Shown here piece by piece: positions 44,609 to 52,127 of a DNA stretch of 64,000 nucleotides. Each line of letters opens with the position of its first letter. Positions within the stretch are counted from its first letter, which is position 1. Location: the NCBI RefSeq assembly GCF_034424175.1, contig NZ_CP139986.1:1054001-1118000 (forward strand), read 5' to 3'. The notes under the pieces are model-generated. The model was not told the DNA's origin. It saw only the letters and a list, made by a program, of their open reading frames with translations, and searched no databases. The translations under genes were made by a program, and so were the position numbers. This stretch comes from Kluyvera intermedia. GTDB taxonomy: Bacteria > Pseudomonadota > Gammaproteobacteria > Enterobacterales > Enterobacteriaceae.

Positions 44609-45429
44609 CAGGGCAGTTGCTCCGCTTTTTGCCGCAGTTGCAGTAGCGCCTGCGGCGTGCGTGGACCAAAACCAAGCAGTGCCATATCATCCACCACCAG
44701 CACCTGTTTATTGCGTCCCGCCGGTGTCTGCGCCAGACCTGGCAGCTTCCAAAGCGACGCTTCCCCGCCCATGCCTTTCAGACCGTCGGCGGAGATAACC
44801 ACCAGGTCCGGTAGGCTGGCGATGACGCCTTCCTGCGACATTGTGCGGTAATGGTCAAAGCCCTGCATGGCGTTCTGCACGCCGGCAAGCTTGATAGCAT
44901 CATCGGCTGCCGTTTGTTGACCGGCAACCATCGCACCGGAACCTCCGTGGCTGAGGATAAACAGCACCCGTTTGTTCAGCGGTTGCGTCGGGATTTTTGC
45001 CATCTCAGCGTGCAGCGTCTGGCGCAGCGCGTCACCCTGCGCCTGTTTACCCAGCGCTTCGGCAATCACGCTGACTTTGCCGTCGATTGCATCTGCGCTG
45101 TAGCCACCCGGTACACTCACCACCTTCACTTTACTCTCCTGTACCTTTTGCAGGACCAGTGACGGCTGCGCCTGGCTGCTTGCGAGTACCAGAGTCGGGC
45201 GCAGCGAGAGAATGCCTTCCGCATTGAGCTGGCGGAGGTAACCGACGTCAGGAAGAGCGGTGACTTCCGCCGGCCACTGACTGGTGCTATCTCTCGCGAC
45301 AAGCGCCGAGTTTGCCCCAAGCGCATAGACAATCTCGGTGACGTCGCCCCCCAGCGTCACGACCCTCTCCTGGGCGGTGGCAAAGGCCAGCATTGGTAGT
45401 GCGGCAATCAGGGCAAGCAGCCGTTTCAT
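44608..45429 (-). CDS. hmuT: Periplasmic heme-binding protein
   Basis: Captures heme in the periplasm and passes it to HmuU. The 273 residues begin with a signal peptide (MKRLLALIAALPMLAFATAQ) and show RVVTLGGDVTEIVYALGA, VARDSTSQWP, DVGYLRQLNAEGIL and FGPRTPQAL, the pattern of ChuT/HmuT proteins. It overlaps hmuS by four bases (ATGA). Confidence 0.95.
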   Translation of the reverse strand: MKRLLALIAALPMLAFATAQERVVTLGGDVTEIVYALGANSALVARDSTSQWPAEVTALPDVGYLRQLNAEGILSLRPTLVLASSQAQPSLVLQKVQESKVKVVSVPGGYSADAIDGKVSVIAEALGKQAQGDALRQTLHAEMAKIPTQPLNKRVLFILSHGGSGAMVAGQQTAADDAIKLAGVQNAMQGFDHYRTMSQEGVIASLPDLVVISADGLKGMGGEASLWKLPGLAQTPAGRNKQVLVVDDMALLGFGPRTPQALLQLRQKAEQLP

Positions 45430-46454
45430 GCAGGCTGTCCTTCTGCCGTCAGCGCATCAACCTGCGCGCGCCATTGCACCTGCTCCGGCTGACCTTCCGT
45501 ACGTTGCCCAAACAACTGCGCAATTTGCGTCCCGTCTTTGGCAAACAGTTCCAGGCTTGTGACGTGACCGTCTACGGTCGGCTTACGGGTCACCCAGCTT
45601 TCGGCGATGTGCTCTTCCATCAAATGGAGCGTGAAGGCCGGGTTGAAGATATTTAGCCAGCCCTTCATTGGCACCACCTTTTCAATTTTGCCGGTGAAGA
45701 TTTGTACGCAGCCGGTATTGCCGACGAACACCATGATTTCGTTAGCGTCCTGATGCGCGGCATCGAGAACCTGCGCCAGCGCGTTGTTTGGCACTTTGCA
45801 GGCGAGATCGTCGCCGACCAGTTCAAAGGTCTGCTGGCGGGTCAGGTTATGGCGTTTCATTAACATGAAGAACTGGTGAACGTCAGTCATGGCACGCCAT
45901 TCTTGATCGACGGTCTGCGCATCGACGGTCGTCGCTGTGCTTACAGCTTCTTTGGCTTTCAGTTCCAGCGGTGCGTTTTCTACGGTAATAAAACGCTGTA
46001 AAACCTCTGCCCAGGCATTTTTATCGGTGTTGTCGGTAGCATAGACCTTCAGCAAAGCATCACCCTGATGATCAAAGAACTGAATGCTCTGGCGTTCGCC
46101 GCGTGCGGTCGCTTCTTTGACGTGGAATGCGCTCGCCCACTGATGTAAAAACAGACGCAGGTCGAGCGCGCGCGGGTTCAGCACAAGCCCTGCATGGCCG
46201 CTTAACTGTTGATTCGTAAATGCGCCTACCTGCTCGTGCACCGCGTATTCATTGCGACAGATACATTTGGTTTCGCCCACGACTTCCAGCGCGCCCAGAA
46301 TTTCGCGAACGTCGCCATGCAAACGCTTCGCATCGTGGCCGACACGAGCAAACGTCAGTTCGGCTTCGCGGATATTCATTAAACCGGCGATGTCGCGGGC
46401 ATATTTACCTGGGTTTTGTTCTTTTAGCTCAAGCCAGCGAGTGTAGTAGTTCAT
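45426..46454 (-). CDS. hmuS: Hemin-degrading/heme-handling protein
   Basis: Cytoplasmic heme protein of the HmuS/ChuS/HemS family that stores or degrades imported heme to release iron. The 342 residues form two similar halves, as in known structures (TRNEYAVHEQ-type segment CRNEYAVHEQVGAF in the first; WVTRKPTVDGHVTSLELF in the second). ATG 46454 (MNYYTRWLELKEQNPGKYA) matches relatives. It sits 48 bases after hmuR and is coupled to hmuT. Confidence 0.94.
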   Translation of the reverse strand: MNYYTRWLELKEQNPGKYARDIAGLMNIREAELTFARVGHDAKRLHGDVREILGALEVVGETKCICRNEYAVHEQVGAFTNQQLSGHAGLVLNPRALDLRLFLHQWASAFHVKEATARGERQSIQFFDHQGDALLKVYATDNTDKNAWAEVLQRFITVENAPLELKAKEAVSTATTVDAQTVDQEWRAMTDVHQFFMLMKRHNLTRQQTFELVGDDLACKVPNNALAQVLDAAHQDANEIMVFVGNTGCVQIFTGKIEKVVPMKGWLNIFNPAFTLHLMEEHIAESWVTRKPTVDGHVTSLELFAKDGTQIAQLFGQRTEGQPEQVQWRAQVDALTAEGQPA

Positions 46455-46502
46455 TGTCTCTTCCTTCCAGATAATGGCCCGGTAAAACACCGGGCCGAGT
46501 GA

Positions 46503-48488
46503 TTACCATTGATAGCTTACGAACAGTTTGCCGCTGCGGCCGTCCTGCGGGATCCCCTGCGGTGACCAGTACTCTTTATCAAAGGCGTTACCCAGCACCA
46601 GCGTGGTGGTCATGCCTTTCAGCGCCTGCTGTCCCTGATAGCTAACGTAGAAGTCGTTCACCGCGTAGCCCGGCTGTTTACTGTAAGAACTGCTGATGTG
46701 CGTTGATCGGTCGGCAAATGTCCCAATCCAGCCCACGGAGAAACCACTATGAGCAAGCGGAATATCCAGTTTGCTGGTGACGGTATCTGGGTTAATGCTG
46801 GAGATGTATTCCCCGGTATCCGTGTCTTTACCGCGGGTACGGTTATAGGCGACATCAAGACTGAACAGGTCAGCGGTGTATTTTGTCATCACGTCCCAAC
46901 CCCAGATTTTGGCGTTAGGCACGTTGTAGGACATGGTGGTTCGGGCTGCGAAATCGACGGTGGTTGAGATGTAATCTTCCGTTTTGGTATCGAAGTAGCT
47001 GGCTTTGAATTCCAGCGCATCGTTGGACAGCATCAGGTTGTCAAAGCGCAGACCGAAACCATATTCCTGCGTTTCGTTTGTTTCCGGGCGCAGATTCGGG
47101 TTGGGCACCCAATAGTTAGTGTAGAAGCTGCCGATGGAGAAGTGTTTCTCATCGTTATACATCTCGCCCATCGTTGGGGCGCGGAATGCCTGCGCGTATG
47201 AACCAAACAACATTAACCAGTCGGTCGGGCTGACCGTCATCCCGGCGCGTGATGACCATTTATCGGTATTCACATCGTCGTAGCCGTCGCTGCTGCCGCG
47301 ATAGTTATCGTAACGAGTACCGCCGAGCAAGGTGACAGGCAGGTCACGCAGGGTGATTTCATCTTGTAACCAGCCGGAGCTGAAGTCGATTTTGGCATCC
47401 GGGAAGCCGGTTGCCGCACCGCTTGGGCTCTGTTCCTGGCGATAATACTCACCGCCGTAGGTCAGTAAGTTGGAAGCAAAAGAATCGCTGAACAGACGGG
47501 TGCGGTTTTCAACCTTGCCGCCTTTGGTGGTCTGCTCGCGGTACTCATTGGTGTTGTCGAGATTTTGCGCGTTAATACGTGCTTCTGACCAGTACACTTT
47601 GGCATCCGCATTCAGCCAGTCGTTGCCCTGTGGGGCAATTTTGTACGCGAGCTGTGCGTCACGCTGAATGGTTGAGCGGTCAACCATCGGGTTGCTGGAG
47701 GTTGAGGGTTCAATTTCCTGCGGATTTTTCGGTTCTTGCGCTTTATTGTTGTAGTAGCGGAAAGAGCCTGAGAGCGACTGTGCCTCATCCATCTGCCAGG
47801 TGCCTTTTGCCAGCATATTATTGATGGCTTCATCGTTAGGCGCAGTCGAACCGTCACTTTGTTTAAGATCGCCACGATCGCGGCTGGACCAGGCCACTAA
47901 ACCGTCGAGGTTATCGGTACGACCAAATGCGCTGGCACCCATGCCCAGGCTATGGTCACCGGTAGCGCCCATCCCGAATACGCGAAAACCGCTGTTCTGG
48001 CCTTCCATCAGCAGATCTTTCGCATCCACGGTGTCATAAGAAATCACGCCGCCCAGCGCGCCGCTGCCATAAAGCTGCGCTGAGGGCCCGCGCACCACTT
48101 CAATACGCTTAATTAGCGCCGGATCCAGGAAGGTGCTGTTAAGGTGACCGGTGTCGGTTCCCTGACGTACCCCATCCACCAAAACCAGAACGCCACGACG
48201 GTCGTAGCCGCGCATATTGATGTCCTGACCGTTGGTGCGGCCCGTACCGCTAATCATTATCCCCGGCACGCTGCGCAACAGGTCTGCCGCCGAGCTGGCG
48301 GTTTGTTTTTCGGGAGCTGACGTATCGATAACGCTGACCATCATCGGCGCTTCAAAAGTACTACGCGCGTTGCCCGTAGCGGTCACGGTAAGGGTCTCTG
48401 GTTGAGCGAAAGCTGAAGCAGGGAGCAGACTACTGATGACCACCGCTAACAGTGAAGGGCGCAGTGAGGCGTATTGCAGGCGTAACAT
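46503..48488 (-). CDS. hmuR: TonB-dependent heme receptor
   Basis: Outer-membrane receptor for heme or hemoproteins, 661 residues with a signal peptide ending ASAFA. A TonB box-like ETLTVTATG follows it, then a plug domain (DLLRSVPGIMISGTGRTNGQ, RGYDRRGVLVLVDGVRQGTD) and a beta barrel ending in the aromatic W (SYQW). The two heme-receptor boxes FRAP (AQAFRAPTMGEMY) and NPNL (PNPNLRPETNE) are present with a His between them, the arrangement needed for heme use in Yersinia HemR. Confidence 0.95.
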   Translation of the reverse strand: MLRLQYASLRPSLLAVVISSLLPASAFAQPETLTVTATGNARSTFEAPMMVSVIDTSAPEKQTASSAADLLRSVPGIMISGTGRTNGQDINMRGYDRRGVLVLVDGVRQGTDTGHLNSTFLDPALIKRIEVVRGPSAQLYGSGALGGVISYDTVDAKDLLMEGQNSGFRVFGMGATGDHSLGMGASAFGRTDNLDGLVAWSSRDRGDLKQSDGSTAPNDEAINNMLAKGTWQMDEAQSLSGSFRYYNNKAQEPKNPQEIEPSTSSNPMVDRSTIQRDAQLAYKIAPQGNDWLNADAKVYWSEARINAQNLDNTNEYREQTTKGGKVENRTRLFSDSFASNLLTYGGEYYRQEQSPSGAATGFPDAKIDFSSGWLQDEITLRDLPVTLLGGTRYDNYRGSSDGYDDVNTDKWSSRAGMTVSPTDWLMLFGSYAQAFRAPTMGEMYNDEKHFSIGSFYTNYWVPNPNLRPETNETQEYGFGLRFDNLMLSNDALEFKASYFDTKTEDYISTTVDFAARTTMSYNVPNAKIWGWDVMTKYTADLFSLDVAYNRTRGKDTDTGEYISSINPDTVTSKLDIPLAHSGFSVGWIGTFADRSTHISSSYSKQPGYAVNDFYVSYQGQQALKGMTTTLVLGNAFDKEYWSPQGIPQDGRSGKLFVSYQW

Positions 48489-48572
48489 AACAACTCTCCA
48501 TGAGAAAATTGAAAAGCGCTTGCTGCCTGGGGGAACCTGGGTGGCTGGCGGTATTGTTTAAGTTTTGAGTAT

Positions 48573-48770
48573 TTATTTAGTCAAAATGAGTTTGCCGGAT
48601 TGTGTCTGACGAAGCAGATAGTGTTGATCGTTATGTTCGATCAGCACCCATCCTTCGTCGCCAAGCAGGTCTTTACTCTTTATCATCGGCTTAGATCGAG
48701 TAGGGGAAAGTGGCGCATTTTCTTGTTTTAGTGTTGCTGTAGGTTCGTGCATATTGTAATCATCCGCCAT
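48573..48770 (-). CDS. hemP: Hemin uptake protein HemP
   Basis: A 65-residue protein of the HemP/HmuP family, encoded first in many heme operons. The conserved part is SKDLLGDEGWVLIEHNDQHYLLRQTQSGKLILTK at its end (key motif HYLLRQT and the terminal LILTK). Relatives bind heme or DNA upstream of the receptor gene. The start is uncertain: ATG 48770 or the Met six codons later. It lies just downstream of a Fur box and 84 bases before hmuR. Confidence 0.9.
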   Translation of the reverse strand: MADDYNMHEPTATLKQENAPLSPTRSKPMIKSKDLLGDEGWVLIEHNDQHYLLRQTQSGKLILTK

Positions 48771-48795
48771 GAAATGATGATGAATTGTAAAAATT

Positions 48796-48814
48796 GAGAA
48801 TGATTATCGTTAGT
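48796..48814 (-). promoter_or_regulatory. Fur box of the heme operon
   Basis: GAGAATGATTATCGTTAGT matches 14 of 19 positions of the Fur consensus GATAATGATAATCATTATC, 26 bases upstream of hemP. Iron-replete Fur should block hemP-hmuRSTUV. Confidence 0.88.
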
Positions 48815-49039
48815 ATATGTATTCTCATCAAGAACTTTTTCGTAAATCTGTGTCTAAGGCAAACTGAACGGTAAATAGTCAAATTATCCCGTTAAAAAGC
48901 CCTATCTTGTTCAAATTGCCTCTGTTAACGCCTGCGAGAAATGTATGTCAGAGAAAGCCGAACGACTCAGTGCTTCGCGGAAAAATCGTTGGTATATGTT
49001 GGTAAACCGGCGAGATAAAGCGCCTGCATTTTGGCCTTT

Positions 49040-49063
49040 AAATGTGTATTATTAATGCATCTT
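49040..49063 (+). promoter_or_regulatory. NsrR-like site before ygbA
   Basis: On the reverse strand the site reads AAGATGCATTA then ATACACATTT, close to the NsrR pattern of two AAGATGCATTT-type half-sites in inverted order. It ends 19 bases before the ygbA start. In E. coli ygbA is a known NsrR-repressed, nitric-oxide-induced gene. Confidence 0.7.
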
Positions 49064-49082
49064 TATTGATGAGGAACAGGCA

Positions 49083-49427
49083 ATGGCAGGCAAACGCATC
49101 GACCGTGAAAAACGGACAATCCGCAGCATGGTGGCGCTCTATCAGCGCCGTTGCCCGGATGCAAAGGACGATGCCGCGCACTATCAGGCGCTTAACGACT
49201 ATGCCGATAAGCGGTTGGATAAGTGCGTGTTTGGTGAGGAAAAACCGGCCTGTAAGCAGTGCCCGGTACACTGCTATCAACCTGCTAAGCGTGAAGAGAT
49301 GAAGCAGATAATGCGCTGGGCAGGGCCGCGAATGCTCTGGCGCCACCCCATCCTCACCCTTCGCCACCTGATTGATGACCGACGCCCGGTGCCTGAATTA
49401 CCGGAAAAGTATCGGCCGAAAAAATAG
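49083..49427 (+). CDS. ygbA: Nitric-oxide-responsive protein YgbA
   Basis: A 114-residue protein of the nitrous-oxide-stimulated promoter family (YgbA_NO). Its conserved Cys cluster KPACKQCPVHCYQP near residues 57-68, preceded by DKCVFGEE, suggests a metal or iron-sulfur site. E. coli YgbA is induced by nitric oxide through NsrR; it is reported to help growth after nitrosative stress, but its reaction is unknown. In E. coli it lies directly between mutS and fhlA, so here it marks the core of an enlarged interval. Confidence 0.92.
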   Translation: MAGKRIDREKRTIRSMVALYQRRCPDAKDDAAHYQALNDYADKRLDKCVFGEEKPACKQCPVHCYQPAKREEMKQIMRWAGPRMLWRHPILTLRHLIDDRRPVPELPEKYRPKK

Positions 49428-49430
49428 CGC

Positions 49431-50252
49431 TCACATGGTGCGGCAGTGTCGTCGGTACTCCGACGGCGAGCGCGCCGTGTGCTTACGGAAAATCCGGCAA
49501 AAATAGTTGCTGTCCTCAAAGCCGCAGTGATGGGCGATCTCTTTGATTTTCATTTCATATCCGCGCAGTAATTTCTTCGCCAGCTCCAGACGCACGGCGG
49601 TCAGATACTCGTTAAAACCCACGGTGCTGGACTTTTGAAACAGGTGCGACAGGTAGTTCGGCGTAATGTGGAACTTCTTCGCCACCGTCTCCCGGCTTAA
49701 GGCTTCTGCGGCATGTTCGTCGATGTATTCGCGAATAGCCATAAACAGCTCTTTGCTTTTGCTCACCGTATCCGCCAGATGCGTGAGCTGGTCAATGCAG
49801 TGGCTCAGTAACCCACTCAGCACAATCTGTGCCGTTGGCATCACCGGGCGAATAGCCAGCTCGTTCATCGCCAGCAAGAGATACGACCCGACGCGCGGCC
49901 CCAGCCGTGCCACGTGCTGCTTGCGGATCTCGACGAATGTTTTGCCATCAAAGCGTTGCAGGCTGAAGCCCAATTTTTGCTTGCTGAACAGAATGCTTAG
50001 TGTGGTTGCCGACGCCTGCCACTGCGGTGCGTTCCAGCGGCCGCTGGGGATATACAGCGCCTGTAGCGGGCCGAGCGGTGTGTCCAGGCAACCATCTTCC
50101 AGTTCCCCTTCCAACACAATCTCCAGACGGGGAAACGATACGCTCATCGCCAGCTCCGATGCGGGCTGCGCGGCTTGGGGGAAACGCACGACAAGGTCGC
50201 CTTGCTGAGCCAGTAACTGCTCTAGCACGGGGACGAGGGAGTATTCTGACAT
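49431..50252 (-). CDS. AraC-family transcriptional regulator
   Basis: A 273-residue regulator with an N-terminal cupin-like sensor part and a C-terminal double helix-turn-helix: SRETVAKKFHITPNYLSHLF and IKEIAHHCGFEDSNYFCRIFRKH, then RSPSEYRRHC. I chose ATG 50252 (MSEYSLVPVLEQLL) because an AGGA ribosome-binding site lies seven bases before it; upstream starts reach 50294. It is divergent from the dioxygenase gene (161-base gap), so it probably activates that gene. It could also act on the pflDC genes nearby. Effector unknown. Confidence 0.9.
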   Translation of the reverse strand: MSEYSLVPVLEQLLAQQGDLVVRFPQAAQPASELAMSVSFPRLEIVLEGELEDGCLDTPLGPLQALYIPSGRWNAPQWQASATTLSILFSKQKLGFSLQRFDGKTFVEIRKQHVARLGPRVGSYLLLAMNELAIRPVMPTAQIVLSGLLSHCIDQLTHLADTVSKSKELFMAIREYIDEHAAEALSRETVAKKFHITPNYLSHLFQKSSTVGFNEYLTAVRLELAKKLLRGYEMKIKEIAHHCGFEDSNYFCRIFRKHTARSPSEYRRHCRTM

Positions 50253-50412
50253 GCTCATGTCCTGGTTATTATTCTGGATTTTGAATCTCATCACACTTTA
50301 TTTTGCTGCACACAAAAATCCAGTGTTGTGTAGCTATCTCATACAGAAAGCCGACCCCGGGTGCAGTAACTTTTCATACATGTTGTGAAATGGTTAACAA
50401 AAGAGAGGCGAT

Positions 50413-51180
50413 ATGGACAAGCAAGCGGCATTCTGGCTGGATGCATTGGGCGCCAACGGCGAACTGTCAGCCACCATGAAACACGAACTGGATACCCAGG
50501 GCTACACAATTGTACACGGCGTTGTCGATGCCGACTGGCTGGCGGCGATGCGCGAACGAATCGATTATCTGGTCGAAAAAGAAGGGGAGAACCTGGCGGT
50601 TGAACATCACCAGGAAGAGACCGCCACTCGCGTCGCCAACCTGGTGAACAAAGGCGTGGTATGGGAAAAGGTCTGGTCACATCCGCTGGTATTGTCGGCG
50701 TGTCGCTATATCTTTGAGGGCGAGTTTAAAATCTCCAGCCTCAACGCCCGCGAAGCGCTATACAACGGCGGTCATCAGCCGCTGCATGCGGACTGGAAAA
50801 AACCACGCCCGGACTTTCCGAAGGTACATCTGGTGAACACCATCTGGGCGATTGACGATCTGTACGCCGCCAACGGTGCGCCGCGCATAATTCCGGCCAC
50901 CCATCTGCGCCCGGAACTGCCGGAAGATGTATTAGACGATGTTGGCCTGCCACATCCGGATGAGGTGATTTTTGAAGCCCCGGCGGGCAGCGTGATGATC
51001 TACAACGCTCATGCCTGGCACGGCGGCACCACCAACCGTGAAGGCTCGCGCCGCCGAGTGTTACATGGTTTGTATATCGACCGGGCTGATACTGCCCAGC
51101 AGGACCAGCGCCGTTGGCTGACGCCGGAAACGGCGAGCCGGTTAACCCCGGCGCAGAAGTGGTTGCTGGATGTAGAGTGA
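50413..51180 (+). CDS. Phytanoyl-CoA dioxygenase (PhyH) family protein
   Basis: A 255-residue Fe(II)/2-oxoglutarate-dependent oxygenase. The double-stranded beta-helix carries the facial triad: HxD in QPLHADWKKP near residue 119 and the distal His in YNAHAWHGGTTN near 200, with the 2-oxoglutarate-binding Arg in REGSRRRVLHGLYI. Family members hydroxylate fatty acyl-CoAs, ectoine, phosphonates or small natural products, so the substrate is open. The context, an AraC regulator divergent from it, is typical of an inducible catabolic gene; a single-gene unit ending in a hairpin suggests the product feeds another pathway. Confidence 0.88.
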   Translation: MDKQAAFWLDALGANGELSATMKHELDTQGYTIVHGVVDADWLAAMRERIDYLVEKEGENLAVEHHQEETATRVANLVNKGVVWEKVWSHPLVLSACRYIFEGEFKISSLNAREALYNGGHQPLHADWKKPRPDFPKVHLVNTIWAIDDLYAANGAPRIIPATHLRPELPEDVLDDVGLPHPDEVIFEAPAGSVMIYNAHAWHGGTTNREGSRRRVLHGLYIDRADTAQQDQRRWLTPETASRLTPAQKWLLDVE

Positions 51181-51199
51181 CATTCTCGCACAGACGGCC

Positions 51200-51224
51200 C
51201 CCTCTCCCTTTTTAAGGGAGAGGG
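51200..51224. repeat. Palindrome between the PhyH gene and pflC
   Basis: Perfect 11-bp arms CCCTCTCCCTT and AAGGGAGAGGG around a three-base loop. It is a short form of the CCCTCTCCC repeat family found at 19184-19322 and 38439-38472, and may serve as a common transcript end for the convergent genes. Confidence 0.7.
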
Positions 51225-51251
51225 AACAGATCGTAGCCTGCGTCGAAGCGT

Positions 51252-52127
51252 CTATCCCCCAACCACTACCCGATATCCCGCCCTTTCAACCATTGCCTTG
51301 ATGAGTGCAATCTCCGCTTCTTCCGGTGCCTTAACCCCCGCCATCGTCCATTCACGCTCCAGCAGCGAATACTTAGGCTCACCGTACTGATGGAACGGCA
51401 ACAAATGCACCTCCGCCACCGGCAACGGCGCCAGGAATGCCAGCACCTGCGCCACGTTCTGCTCGTTTAAGGTGAACCCCGGGATCAGCGGCAGACGGGG
51501 GATCACCTTGATCCCTTGCTCCACCAGCAGACGAAAATTCTCCAGCACCCGTGGCTGATTCATACTCAACACCCGCTGCGCCACCTCAACGTCCATGATT
51601 TTCAAATCAAACAGCACTTCGTCGCAGGCCTGCGCCAGTGGCAGCAAGCGGCGAGGGGAGGTATCACCGGCGGTTTCAATGGCGGTGCGGATCCCCCACT
51701 GTTTCAGGCGCTGTAAAAATCGGGTCGCGAACTCAGCCTGCATCAGCACTTCACCGCCGGAGAGCGTCACGCCGCCGCCGGATGCGCGAAAGAACACCTC
51801 ATCTTTCAGCACTTCCCGCTCTAACTCAGCCAGCGTGACGTCACGACCAATATGCTCCCATGCGCCGGATGGACACTCCACGGCGTCCTGCGCACAGGTG
51901 GCACAGTGCAAACACTTGCTCTCCCGGCGCACGGTCTCAATTTTTGGTGACATGGATTCCGGGTTCGCGCACCACGGGCAGGTATGCGGACAGCCTTTGA
52001 AAAAGACCACCGTGCGGATGCCGTGACCATCGTTTAACGAATAGCGCTGGATATTGAAAATACGCGCCGTATCGGCGCGCGTCTCAATCACCTCACAGCT
52101 GATGCGCGGTGCGGCGGATAATGTCAT
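51252..52127 (-). CDS. pflC: Glycyl-radical enzyme activating protein PflC
   Basis: Radical-SAM activase that abstracts a hydrogen from the glycyl loop of its partner PflD. The 291 residues carry the cluster motif C-x3-C-x2-C in KGCPHTCPWCANPE near residue 42, a further Cys-rich part (CLHCATCAQDAVECPSG) for an additional cluster, and VTLSGGEVLMQ for SAM. ATG 52127 (MTLSAAPRISCEVIETRAD) lies inside the end of pflD with a 35-base overlap. Near-identical in pattern to E. coli PflC. Confidence 0.93.
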   Translation of the reverse strand: MTLSAAPRISCEVIETRADTARIFNIQRYSLNDGHGIRTVVFFKGCPHTCPWCANPESMSPKIETVRRESKCLHCATCAQDAVECPSGAWEHIGRDVTLAELEREVLKDEVFFRASGGGVTLSGGEVLMQAEFATRFLQRLKQWGIRTAIETAGDTSPRRLLPLAQACDEVLFDLKIMDVEVAQRVLSMNQPRVLENFRLLVEQGIKVIPRLPLIPGFTLNEQNVAQVLAFLAPLPVAEVHLLPFHQYGEPKYSLLEREWTMAGVKAPEEAEIALIKAMVERAGYRVVVGG

